Positions 38,734 through 46,273 of a stretch of DNA of 64,000 nt are shown here, piece by piece. A program made the position numbers and the translations under genes. How positions within the stretch are numbered: the first letter of the stretch is position 1; each line of letters starts with the position of its first letter. Under the pieces are notes generated by a model, which was not told the origin of the DNA, made no database searches, and saw only the letters and a program-made list of their open reading frames with translations. Source of the stretch: Mucilaginibacter sp. PPCGB 2223 (GTDB lineage: Bacteria; Bacteroidota; Bacteroidia; Sphingobacteriales; Sphingobacteriaceae). The stretch spans positions 62,001 to 126,000 of the forward strand of contig NZ_MDJS01000001.1 in assembly GCF_001705515.1 (NCBI RefSeq), given 5' to 3'.

Positions 38734-39381
38734 ATGAATAGATTTTTACAAGCCAGGCACTGGCAACTGTTTGTATTGATGTTCGGCCTGCCGTTCATAT
38801 TCTATATTTTTATGATGGTGAGTATTTTCTCGGCAGCAACAAGCGGTAACGCGGTCAATGTTTTTGGAGTGTTTAAGTTTTTCCCAATCCTGATGCTCCT
38901 GGTTATCGGTGTTCAGTTTGGCTGGTTCTGGTCGGTAGCAGTAGGGCTGCAACCTAAGGTGCCCGAAATAGTTAAAATGAAGATAAAAAGGTTTAAGGTG
39001 TTCTTTTTTATACCGTTGGTATACATGGCACTGATGATAGGCCTGATGTGTTTTTTATTATCATCTGTAGATTTTTTGAACCCGCAGGGTAGCGGCCTGT
39101 TTGCTGCCGGGGTTAATCCGGCGGCGATACTCGTACCCTTCGCCGTTATCATCCCGCTTCACCTGTTTTCGATATTCTGTATTTTTTACTGCCTGTACTT
39201 TGTGGCTAAGACGTTAAAAACTGCCGAGGTACAAAAAGAAGTGGAGTTTAGTGATTTTGCTGCCGAGTTTTTCCTTATCTGGTTTTATCCTATTGGGATA
39301 TGGTTCATACAACCGCGCATCAATAAACTGATACAGGAACCATCTCTTGATGCCCCCGATGAGAAGAATAGCGGTAATTAG
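38734..39381 (+). CDS. Four-to-five-helix membrane protein of unknown function
   Basis: A 215-residue membrane protein. Hydrophobic segments are near residues 12-32, 50-72, 90-112, 128-155 and 178-195. The only motifs are family-neutral. Its 3' neighbour is a XRE-membrane fusion protein and a terminator lies between them. I do not recognise it. Confidence 0.6.
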   Translation: MNRFLQARHWQLFVLMFGLPFIFYIFMMVSIFSAATSGNAVNVFGVFKFFPILMLLVIGVQFGWFWSVAVGLQPKVPEIVKMKIKRFKVFFFIPLVYMALMIGLMCFLLSSVDFLNPQGSGLFAAGVNPAAILVPFAVIIPLHLFSIFCIFYCLYFVAKTLKTAEVQKEVEFSDFAAEFFLIWFYPIGIWFIQPRINKLIQEPSLDAPDEKNSGN

Positions 39382-39402
39382 AGTCTGAAAATATTCTTAC
39401 AA

Positions 39403-39427
39403 TTTCCCCCCTGGGGAAGTTTTTTTT
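39403..39427 (+). terminator. Rho-independent terminator
   Basis: TTCCCC pairs with GGGGAA over a three-base loop, followed after one G by eight Ts. It ends the 38734-39381 transcript. Confidence 0.85.
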
Positions 39428-39521
39428 GGTGCCCGGGGCAAATGCCGTATAAATGCCGTATGGGTTTCGGATTAAATGATATTTTGAACACTTAGTTTTG
39501 AGCCAGTAAAATCGTAAAACA

Positions 39522-40295
39522 ATGGAACAGCCAACATTAGGATTGAAAATTACAGAGCTGCGCAATGCTCAGGGAATTACCCAAAAAGAGCTTGCCGACA
39601 GGTGTAAAGTAGATATCCGTACCATCCAGCGTATCGAGGCCGGAGAGGTGAGCCCGCGTATGTACACGCTCAACCTGTTATCGGAAGTATTGGGGTATGA
39701 CTTTAAAGCCACACCGCAGGCGAAGCAATCTGAGAATAATGACCTGCCGGTAACTGTTTTGAAGTTTACGGCTTTAGCAGGTTTAATTTATTCGCTGAAT
39801 GCAATAGCTGTTGTGACCGAACTGATCAGCCATTCATTTAGTGGTGCGGCCAGGGTATTCACCTTTACTGTTCACAGTTTAAGTGCGATTGGGTTCTTTT
39901 ACGGGTTTCATGTTTTAGGGAAACGCCGCGGTAATCAAAGGCTGGCGATATCGGCCATGCTGCAAATTATCCTGCTGCCGCTAACCAACCTGTTCTATTT
40001 ACTGAACCCTGCGGCAATTGGCCTGGTATACATTGCATTATGTATCAATTGCATTGTTTTTGGTGTGGGCGTGTTCAATCAGAACTCAAAAGGTGTCCAT
40101 AAATTGCTTTATAGCATTGCCGGTATAATCGGGATCGTGCAAAGCCTGATGTTTTTGAGCTTTAATTTCGGCATTCAAAGCACCGGTTTGATCATTTCGG
40201 TAGGATGTGATCTGCTATTGACCTGCATTTTGTACCTGGAGTGCCAAAGCACGAACCAACCAACCACTTTTACTAAGCACCCGGTTTTGGCCTAA
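39522..40295 (+). CDS. XRE-family DNA-binding protein with C-terminal membrane domain
   Basis: A 257-residue fusion. Residues 5-65 form an XRE helix-turn-helix (ITELRNAQGITQKELADRCK, then VDIRTIQRIEAGEVSPR). Residues about 78-245 hold roughly six hydrophobic helices. A membrane-tethered DNA-binding protein could read a membrane signal directly. It may control the adjacent 38734 membrane gene, by proximity only. Its stop overlaps the stop of the convergent GT39 gene by four bases. Confidence 0.8.
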   Translation: MEQPTLGLKITELRNAQGITQKELADRCKVDIRTIQRIEAGEVSPRMYTLNLLSEVLGYDFKATPQAKQSENNDLPVTVLKFTALAGLIYSLNAIAVVTELISHSFSGAARVFTFTVHSLSAIGFFYGFHVLGKRRGNQRLAISAMLQIILLPLTNLFYLLNPAAIGLVYIALCINCIVFGVGVFNQNSKGVHKLLYSIAGIIGIVQSLMFLSFNFGIQSTGLIISVGCDLLLTCILYLECQSTNQPTTFTKHPVLA

Positions 40296-41995
40296 TGCCC
40301 GAATGGCGGCAAACCCATCAATTGCCAGTATGCCGGTATATCCGGACGAGGTTTTTTAGGCAGCCTGAAGTTGGTACAATAGTAGGTTGACAGGTGCAGC
40401 TCCGGACGGCCGTTGCGGGTAACCACGATGTCTTTTACGTGCTTTATTTTATCGAAGAACGGCTCCACATCCTGGTGCATGCTGGTGGTATCGTTCTGCA
40501 TGATCACTACCGCGTCGAAATGCTTCAGGGTATCGGGGTTCACTAAAAACGCCAGGTTGCGTGGGTCATAGCTAAAACAAACGATGGGTTTTTGGCCTTT
40601 CAAAGCCCAATCTACCTTACCGGTAAGCCACCAGCGGGTGCATCCCACAAATATTTTAGGGTTTTTGCTCCAGCCCTCCTGGTCAAAACGGGCTTTGATA
40701 TCATTGTAATCATTGCCCTCGATGGTCGGGTCGTCGATACCCAGGTGGGTTTTGTTGACGATATATTTAGGCCCGTACCATTGCCAAAAACCGGTGATCA
40801 TATGCGCGCTTAAAAAGGTGATGGTGATCACGGTAAAATAAGCTGAGAACTTGAGCCAGCGGCGTGTGCCGTTCACTTTGGCCGGGTTGCTCAGATTTTT
40901 ATCGATAGCGTATCCCAAAGGCATAAACAGCATCAGGTAACCAGGGGCCTGCCAATGGAAATGATATTGCAGATCGGCCCAAAGCGTAATGGTAGTAAAG
41001 AATACGATGGGTAAAACCGATGTCCAAAATACGAAGCTGTAGGCCTGCGAGCTTGTACGGTTTTTAAAAGATACCCAAAGCTGGCGCACTACCGGTACCC
41101 ATATCCAGGGTAACAGCCAGCAGGCCTGGCCGATGAAGCTACGGATAAACCAGTCGGGGTGCAGATGAAAGGCACCGTCGCTGCCGGCCCGCGAGCCCTG
41201 GAATACGAACGATACCCAGTTGTTTTGTGCGTTCCACCAGATGATGGGCGAGGCAAATAGCAAGGTAATCAATACCGCCAGGTAAGGCCCGGGATGTGTA
41301 AGCCAGTGCCTTTGGCTTTTATTGGCAGATACAAACAGTAAAATGCCCACGAACAGGAATAATACATGGTATTTACTCAGTGTGGCCAGGCCCATACAGA
41401 TGCCCACATAAACCCACAGAAGTGTGATCTGGCTTTTGCTGCGTAGTTCGCCTTTTTCGGGCAGCATAATTTGCACCATAAAGTAGGTGGCTGACAACCA
41501 AAAGAACATCAGCGGCGCATCCGGCTGGAACCAGGCCGCTACCGGGATGGTAAATACAGCGCTTAAGTTCATGACCAACACCGCCCAAAAGCCGGCTTTG
41601 GCATTGAACAACTTTTTAGTGGTAAGAAACAGCAACCAGCTTGTGCCGGCAAATAATAACACCGCCGGAAAACGGAGGCCAAGGTTAGTTAACCCGAATA
41701 GCTTGGTCGATACCCAGCTTAGCCAGAAAAACAAAGGCGGCTGATCGAAATAGCTTAGGCTAAGATGTAAAACCCCGCGAAAATAATACGATTCGCCGAT
41801 GCCCAAACCGGTAAAGGCCGCTATAAACAAACGGATCAGAAAGGTAACTATAATAAGCAGTAAGGTGCGCCGTGCGGCATTATCTTCGGTTAACATGCCT
41901 GAAAAAGCATTTTTTGATTCTGTTTGTTGTTGCGTTTCAGGATGTTCGATCATAGATAATGTAGCCCGTTGGAATAGAAATCGCAAAATGACCAA
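40292..41995 (-). CDS. GT39/ArnT-like membrane glycosyltransferase
   Basis: A 567-residue (or 553 if the second ATG at 41953 is used) polytopic membrane protein. The N-terminal acidic loop YFDQPPLFFWLSWVSTKLFG and following helices match the PMT/ArnT-like GT39 family, which transfers sugars from polyprenyl-phosphate donors outside the inner membrane. About ten helices are followed by a soluble C-terminal domain of roughly 150 residues. Acceptor and donor are unknown. A lipid A or glycan modification is possible. Confidence 0.82.
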   Translation of the reverse strand: MVILRFLFQRATLSMIEHPETQQQTESKNAFSGMLTEDNAARRTLLLIIVTFLIRLFIAAFTGLGIGESYYFRGVLHLSLSYFDQPPLFFWLSWVSTKLFGLTNLGLRFPAVLLFAGTSWLLFLTTKKLFNAKAGFWAVLVMNLSAVFTIPVAAWFQPDAPLMFFWLSATYFMVQIMLPEKGELRSKSQITLLWVYVGICMGLATLSKYHVLFLFVGILLFVSANKSQRHWLTHPGPYLAVLITLLFASPIIWWNAQNNWVSFVFQGSRAGSDGAFHLHPDWFIRSFIGQACWLLPWIWVPVVRQLWVSFKNRTSSQAYSFVFWTSVLPIVFFTTITLWADLQYHFHWQAPGYLMLFMPLGYAIDKNLSNPAKVNGTRRWLKFSAYFTVITITFLSAHMITGFWQWYGPKYIVNKTHLGIDDPTIEGNDYNDIKARFDQEGWSKNPKIFVGCTRWWLTGKVDWALKGQKPIVCFSYDPRNLAFLVNPDTLKHFDAVVIMQNDTTSMHQDVEPFFDKIKHVKDIVVTRNGRPELHLSTYYCTNFRLPKKPRPDIPAYWQLMGLPPFGH

Positions 41996-42208
41996 TTTGC
42001 TTTCAGAAAAGTCTCATAAAAAAGCAATTTTTTCGACGGATTGTTAATTTAATATCACCCGGATGTTAAGAGGTAATGATTGATTGAGTGTAAATACTAC
42101 ACAACCTGTAGTATTACTTGTTGTCAGAAATATAGTTAGGTTTGGCTGTTGATAAGTGGTGTTTGCCCGAACAAAATTCGGAATAAATAAAAAAATAAAA
42201 ATTAGTTA
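41996..42208. other. AT-rich spacer upstream of the aromatic operon
   Basis: A gene-free stretch between the divergent GT39 gene and the pheA promoter. It holds CTACACAACCTGTAGTA, an imperfect palindrome at about 42098-42113 that could be an operator. I see nothing else in it. Confidence 0.3.
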
Positions 42209-42238
42209 TTGACAAGTTGATTTTTTGCTGTACATTTA
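42209..42238 (+). promoter_or_regulatory. Promoter of the aromatic amino acid operon
   Basis: TTG (42209-42211) and TACATTTA (42231-42238) are separated by 19 bp, close to the Bacteroidota TTG-N19-TAnnTTTG form. The predicted start of transcription is about 10-15 bp before the leader ATG. Confidence 0.5.
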
Positions 42239-42256
42239 CGGCGCAATACAAAAACA

Positions 42257-42322
42257 ATGAAATTTACAAGCGCATATTGGTTCGGTTACTACTTTTACTT
42301 TAGCAGTACAAGCCGGGACTAA
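42257..42322 (+). CDS. Aromatic-rich leader peptide of the pheA operon
   Basis: A 21-codon ORF with ATG at 42257 and TAA at 42320. Residues 7-15 read YWFGYYFYF, so eight of nine consecutive residues are aromatic; Phe3 adds a ninth in the peptide. The tail is SSTSRD. It lies 74 bp before the prephenate dehydratase ATG and just before an intrinsic terminator, the classic position of an attenuation leader. Ribosome stalling at Phe, Tyr or Trp codons would sense the pools of all three aromatic amino acids. The last codons AGC CGG GAC are part of an alternative pairing with the terminator. Too short for routine gene finders. Confidence 0.85.
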   Translation: MKFTSAYWFGYYFYFSSTSRD

Positions 42323-42383
42323 TATGTCATAACCTGATATAAAAACATAAACAAAAGTCCCGGCCCAAAAGCCGGGATTTTTT
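42312..42383 (+). promoter_or_regulatory. Transcription attenuator: antiterminator and terminator of the pheA operon
   Basis: Terminator: TCCCGGC (42358-42364) pairs with GCCGGGA (42371-42377) over a six-base loop, then TTTTTT. Antiterminator: GCCGGGACT (42312-42320), the end of the leader ORF, pairs perfectly over nine bases with AGTCCCGGC (42356-42364). The two pairings share 42358-42364 and exclude each other. A ribosome at the leader stop codon covers 42312-42320 and permits termination. One stalled at the Tyr codons 42287-42298 leaves it free and prevents termination. Confidence 0.85.
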
Positions 42384-42396
42384 GTTTTAGCGTAAT

Positions 42397-43233
42397 ATGG
42401 AAAAGCAAAAACCAAGGGTAGCTATACAAGGCATTCGTGCTTCGTTTCACGAAGAGGCGGCTTTTAAGTTTTTTGGCGATGATATCGAAACTGTTGAATG
42501 TAAATCGTTCAAACAAACCTTCGAGAAGCTGGAAAGCAAAGAGGCCGATTATGTGATCATGGCGATAGAAAACAGTATCGCAGGTAGCATATTGCCAAAC
42601 TACTCGTTGCTGATGGATTACAACTTCCCGGTAGTGGGAGAGGTTTATTTGCCTATCCAATTACATTTGCTGGCGTATCCGGGCGTTAAATTTGAGGATG
42701 TAAAGGTGGTGATATCACACCCGATAGCCTTGCGCCAATGCCTCGATTTTTTTGAGGATTACCCGCATATCCAATTAGTTGAGGGTAACGATACCGCAGC
42801 CTGCGCCAAACGTGTACGCGATGAAAAGCTGACCGATACCGTAGCCGTAGCCAATACGCTTGCAGCGAAATTGTACGAACTGGATGTTTTGGAGCGCCGC
42901 ATCGAATCGAATAAAACTAACTACACCCGTTTTCTGATACTGACCGATCATAGCAATGCGCCTAAAATAAAAGCTAACAAAGCCTCGCTGTGCTTCCAGG
43001 TAAGTAACGAAGTTGGCTCGCTGGCCAAAGTGCTCAATATTTTAGCACAAGAAGGCGTGAACATGAGCAAGATACAATCGATGCCGGTTTTAGGTAAACG
43101 TAACGAATACAATTTTTATGTAGATGCCGAGTGGGAGCAGCAGCAGCAATACGATGCCGCCATAAAGCAGATACTCAAGTACACGCATAATTTTAACATA
43201 CTGGGCGAATACCTGAAAAACGATACGGTGTGA
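42397..43233 (+). CDS. pheA: Prephenate dehydratase
   Basis: A 278-residue monofunctional prephenate dehydratase that makes phenylpyruvate for phenylalanine synthesis. The catalytic part (about 1-185) includes GIRASFHEEAAFKFF, AIENSIAGSILPNYSLL and the substrate-binding NYTRFLIL. A C-terminal ACT domain (about 200-275) has NEVGSLAKVLNILAQEGVNM and would give Phe feedback control. It is the first structural gene behind the attenuator, in an operon with DAHP synthase-chorismate mutase, aroA and aroC. Confidence 0.94.
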   Translation: MEKQKPRVAIQGIRASFHEEAAFKFFGDDIETVECKSFKQTFEKLESKEADYVIMAIENSIAGSILPNYSLLMDYNFPVVGEVYLPIQLHLLAYPGVKFEDVKVVISHPIALRQCLDFFEDYPHIQLVEGNDTAACAKRVRDEKLTDTVAVANTLAAKLYELDVLERRIESNKTNYTRFLILTDHSNAPKIKANKASLCFQVSNEVGSLAKVLNILAQEGVNMSKIQSMPVLGKRNEYNFYVDAEWEQQQQYDAAIKQILKYTHNFNILGEYLKNDTV

Positions 43234-43338
43234 GATAGTCCATAGTCGATAGTCCATAGAATAGAAACAAAACAAAGAATAGAATAATAAATTAATCAAC
43301 AAAGCAGCTATCGACCATCGACTATGGTCCATGGTCTA
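43234..43338. repeat. Word-like palindrome, ATAGTCCATAGTCG type
   Basis: The left arm iterates GATAGTCCATAGTCGATAG and the right arm gives CTATCGACCATCGACTATGG and TCCATGG. It fills the pheA to DAHP synthase spacer and ends 15 bp before the ATG of the next gene. Confidence 0.75.
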
Positions 43339-43353
43339 AAACAACAAAAAACG

Positions 43354-44484
43354 ATGAAACTCAATTTTAACATACAGCCGCTTTCTTCATGGATGAAGGT
43401 GAGCAAAGAGCCCTTACTGATTGCAGGCCCGTGCAGCGCCGAAACAGAGGAGCAATTGGTTGCCACCGCGCATTTGCTGGCAGCTACAGGCCGTGTATCG
43501 GCTTTACGTGCAGGTATCTGGAAACCCCGTACCCGTCCCGGCGAGTTTGAAGGCATCGGCAGCATTGGTTTGGAATGGTTAAAACGCGCCAAAGCCGAAA
43601 CAGGTTTGCCTGTAGCTGTAGAGGTTGCTACCGCCAAACACGTTGAAGAAGCGCTTGCGGCTGGCGTTGATATTTTATGGGTAGGCGCCCGTTCTACAGC
43701 CAACCCTTTTACCGTACAGGAAATTGCCGACGCCTTGAAAGGCCATGATGTACCCGTTATCGTAAAAAACCCGGTTAACCCCGATCTGTCGTTATGGATC
43801 GGTGCTTTAGAGCGTATTAATAATGCAGGTATTACCAAACTGGCGGCTATACACCGTGGTTTCTCATCGCACGAAAAATCGGCTTTCCGTAACGAGCCGA
43901 TGTGGGACCTGGCCATCAGCCTGAAAACACACGCGCCTGATCTGCCGATCATTTGCGATCCGAGCCACATCTGCGGTAACCGCGAGCTGATCCCGTACAT
44001 TGCACAAAAAGCATTAGATCTGGATATGCAGGGTTTGATCATCGAATCGCATATCGACCCATCGGTAGCCTGGACAGACGCTAAACAACAATTGACCCCA
44101 TCGGCACTGAACGACATTATGGAGCGTTTGGAAGTTAGAAAAGCCGCTGCCGGTACTACCGAAGTTAAAGATAAACTGGCCGAACTGCGTGCGGGAATTG
44201 ATAAGATCGACGATCTGTTGATCCAGAAGGTGGCCGAGCGTATGCAGATTGTTGAGAAGATCGGCAACTACAAAAAAGAGAACGGCATCACCATTTTGCA
44301 GGTTAACCGTTGGGAAGAGATCCTGAACAAACGCATAACTTACGGTTCGGCCTTAAAGCTGAGCAAAGAGTTTACCGAGAAGTTTTTGGAGTTGATCCAC
44401 AGCGAATCTATCCGCAAGCAAACCGAGATCATGAATAAAGATGGTGTTGCCGGATCGCAACAGGAGCATTTAACCCACGCTTAA
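43354..44484 (+). CDS. Bifunctional DAHP synthase / chorismate mutase
   Basis: I choose the ATG at 43354 (376 residues), since the frame from 43324 begins inside the palindromic repeat. Residues about 1-260 are a type I DAHP synthase of the KDPGal/KdsA-like group: LIAGPCSAETEEQL, LRAGIWKPRTRPGEFEG, AIHRGFSSHEKSAFRN and CDPSHICGNRE. Residues about 275-365 form an AroQ chorismate mutase (LAELRAGIDKIDDLLIQKVA, then IGNYKKENG). It thus makes both the first shikimate-pathway step and prephenate. This fusion is typical of Bacteroidota, and the mutase part often gives feedback control. Confidence 0.93.
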   Translation: MKLNFNIQPLSSWMKVSKEPLLIAGPCSAETEEQLVATAHLLAATGRVSALRAGIWKPRTRPGEFEGIGSIGLEWLKRAKAETGLPVAVEVATAKHVEEALAAGVDILWVGARSTANPFTVQEIADALKGHDVPVIVKNPVNPDLSLWIGALERINNAGITKLAAIHRGFSSHEKSAFRNEPMWDLAISLKTHAPDLPIICDPSHICGNRELIPYIAQKALDLDMQGLIIESHIDPSVAWTDAKQQLTPSALNDIMERLEVRKAAAGTTEVKDKLAELRAGIDKIDDLLIQKVAERMQIVEKIGNYKKENGITILQVNRWEEILNKRITYGSALKLSKEFTEKFLELIHSESIRKQTEIMNKDGVAGSQQEHLTHA

Positions 44485-44493
44485 TTGGTTTTG

Positions 44494-45780
44494 ATGCAAG
44501 CTAACATCATTATATCAAAACCGGTTAAAACCTTAAAAGGTACCATACAACTTACAGGTTCGAAAAGCGAGTGTAACCGTGCGCTCATTATCGAAGCCTT
44601 AAGTAAGGGTATGGTGAAGGTGGAAAATATGTCCGACGCAGCAGATGCGGTGACGTTAAGTTATCAGTTGTCGGTGGTCGGTGGTCAGTTAGAAAGTCAA
44701 CGAGTTAACTCACAACTGACAACTGACAACTCACAACTCGTAGATATTGGTCCCGCAGGCACGGCCATGCGTTTCCTGACAGCTTACCTGCCTTTGCAAA
44801 ATCAGGAATTTACCTTAACGGGCACCAGGCGTATGCAGCAACGCCCGATAGGTATTTTGGTTGATGCCATGAGCAAATTAGGTGCGCATATTGAGTATGA
44901 GTTGAATGAAGGATATCCGCCACTGAACATCAAACCCGGTTTTGAGCAAAAAACAAATACCATCAGTATTAAAGGCGATGTGAGCAGCCAGTATATTACC
45001 GCTTTGTTGCTCATCGCTTCAAGTTTACCACAGGGTTTAACTTTGCAGATAGAGGGTGAGCTTACCTCGAAACCGTATGTAGAGATGACACTGGCTATGC
45101 TGCAGCAAACCGGTATTCAATACACCTGGGAGGGCAACAGTATCCATATAGCTAACCAACCTTTTGCCGAAACCACTTTGGTTATCGAACCCGATTGGAG
45201 CGCGGCATCATACTGGTATGCTATCGCAGCTTTGTGTGATGAGGCCGAATTGTTTTTACCCGCTTTAAAACCTTACAGTTTGCAGGGGGATAGTGTGATC
45301 ACCGAGATCATGGCTAACTTTGGTATTACTTCGCAGTTTAAAGATGGCGGCGTGTACCTGCAAAAGCAAGTAAAGCCTATACTGCGTAAGGTATTTGATA
45401 TGAAAGAATGCCCGGATCTGGCACAAACTGTGATCGTGGTTTGCGCGGCTTTGGGCCATGATGCTACCTTTACAGGACTGGAAACTTTAAAGATCAAAGA
45501 AACCGACCGTATTGCCGCTTTGCAAAACGAACTGGCAAAAATAGGTGTGAAACTGATCGAAAAAGGACAGGTGTACAAACTGGATTGCAGCGGGAAGCAT
45601 ATCCCCGAAAAGGTAACGATCCACACCTACGAAGATCACCGTATGGCGATGGCCTTTGCGCCGCTGGCACTGATCGTTCCGCAAGTGGAGGTTGAAGACC
45701 CGATGGTGGTCGAAAAATCGTACCCGGCATTCTGGAAGGATCTGGAGAAGGCGGGGTTTGTAGTAAATAGTATTGCGTAA
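44494..45780 (+). CDS. aroA: 3-phosphoshikimate 1-carboxyvinyltransferase (EPSP synthase) with in-frame repeat insertion
   Basis: Makes EPSP from shikimate-3-phosphate and PEP. The ATG at 44494 is preferred over the TTG at 44485. Motifs include TGSKSECNRALIIEAL, DIGPAGTAMRFLTAYL, TGTRRMQQRPIG, DVSSQYITALLLIASSL and KIKETDRIAALQNELAKIG. Between DAVTL and VDIG, residues 56-82 are encoded by an 81-bp palindromic repeat (44659-44739). The peptide there is Gln/Ser/Leu-rich (SYQLSVVGGQLESQ, then VNSQLTTDNSQL). The stop codon and last residues (SIA) lie in another repeat. The rest is intact, so the enzyme is probably functional. Confidence 0.92.
   Translation: MQANIIISKPVKTLKGTIQLTGSKSECNRALIIEALSKGMVKVENMSDAADAVTLSYQLSVVGGQLESQRVNSQLTTDNSQLVDIGPAGTAMRFLTAYLPLQNQEFTLTGTRRMQQRPIGILVDAMSKLGAHIEYELNEGYPPLNIKPGFEQKTNTISIKGDVSSQYITALLLIASSLPQGLTLQIEGELTSKPYVEMTLAMLQQTGIQYTWEGNSIHIANQPFAETTLVIEPDWSAASYWYAIAALCDEAELFLPALKPYSLQGDSVITEIMANFGITSQFKDGGVYLQKQVKPILRKVFDMKECPDLAQTVIVVCAALGHDATFTGLETLKIKETDRIAALQNELAKIGVKLIEKGQVYKLDCSGKHIPEKVTIHTYEDHRMAMAFAPLALIVPQVEVEDPMVVEKSYPAFWKDLEKAGFVVNSIA
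44659..44739. repeat. Word-like palindrome inserted in aroA, CAGTTGTCGGTGG type
   Basis: The left arm is AGTTATCAGTTGTCGGTGG with GGTGGTCAGTT. The right arm is AACTCACAACTGACAACTG followed by ACAACTCACAACTC. It is 81 bp, exactly 27 codons, so the aroA frame is kept. It shares its words with the intergenic element at 12646-12728. Confidence 0.88.
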
Positions 45781-45866
45781 TGAGTGTTGCGTAATGCGAC
45801 AATAACAATTTAAGATAAACGCGACAAAAATCGCAATACGCAATACGCAAATCTCAATACTAAAAA
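45768..45866. repeat. Word-like palindrome GCGTAATG/CGCAATAC, copy A
   Basis: The left arm (ATTGCGTAATGAGTGTTGCG) contains the aroA stop codon. The right arm (45831-45866) reads TCGCAATACGCAATACGC, then AAATCTCAATACTAAAAA, up to the four-helix-bundle ATG. The right arm recurs nearly exactly at 46237-46272. Confidence 0.8.
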
Positions 45867-46219
45867 TGCACAATATTAAAGAACTTAAAATCTGGAATAA
45901 AGCGATTGACCTTGCAGTTAAAATATATAAAGTTTCGGCTGAGTTTCCATCTGATGAGCGGTTTGGGCTGATCTCGCAAACAAGACGTTCTGCTGTTTCA
46001 ATTCCTTCTAATATTTCGGAAGGTGCCGGTCGAAATACCAGTGGCGAGTTCAAACAGTTTTTAGGTATAGCCAATGGATCATCGTATGAACTTCAGACGC
46101 AAATAGTAATTGCAAAAAAATTGGGTTTTATTGATACTGTAATATGTGATGAAGTATTGGATAATATCGATGAACTGCAAAAGATGAACTATAACCTTCA
46201 AAAATCATTAAATAACTAA
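45866..46219 (+). CDS. Four-helix-bundle protein (S23/IVP family)
   Basis: A 117-residue protein of the 23S-rRNA-intervening-sequence/four-helix-bundle family. Key segments are LKIWNKAIDLAVKIYKVS, FGLISQTRRSAVSIPSNISEG, FLGIANGSSYELQTQIVIAK and a last helix ILDNIDELQKMNYNLQKSL-like. The family shares its fold with the Avd accessory proteins of diversity-generating retroelements, but its general role is unknown. Here it interrupts an aroA-aroC operon and is flanked by near-identical 35-bp direct repeats, which suggests arrival as a unit. Codon use looks less GC-rich than its neighbours. Confidence 0.85.
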   Translation: MHNIKELKIWNKAIDLAVKIYKVSAEFPSDERFGLISQTRRSAVSIPSNISEGAGRNTSGEFKQFLGIANGSSYELQTQIVIAKKLGFIDTVICDEVLDNIDELQKMNYNLQKSLNN

Positions 46220-46236
46220 AAACCATGCGTTGAGTG

Positions 46237-46272
46237 TCGCAATACGCAATACGCAAATCCCAATACTAAAAA
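46237..46272 (+). repeat. Word-like repeat CGCAATAC, copy B
   Basis: Repeats the right arm of copy A (45831-45866) with one substitution (AAATCC for AAATCT) and a small difference before the ATG. It ends one base before the chorismate synthase start codon. Confidence 0.85.
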
Positions 46273-46273
46273 G

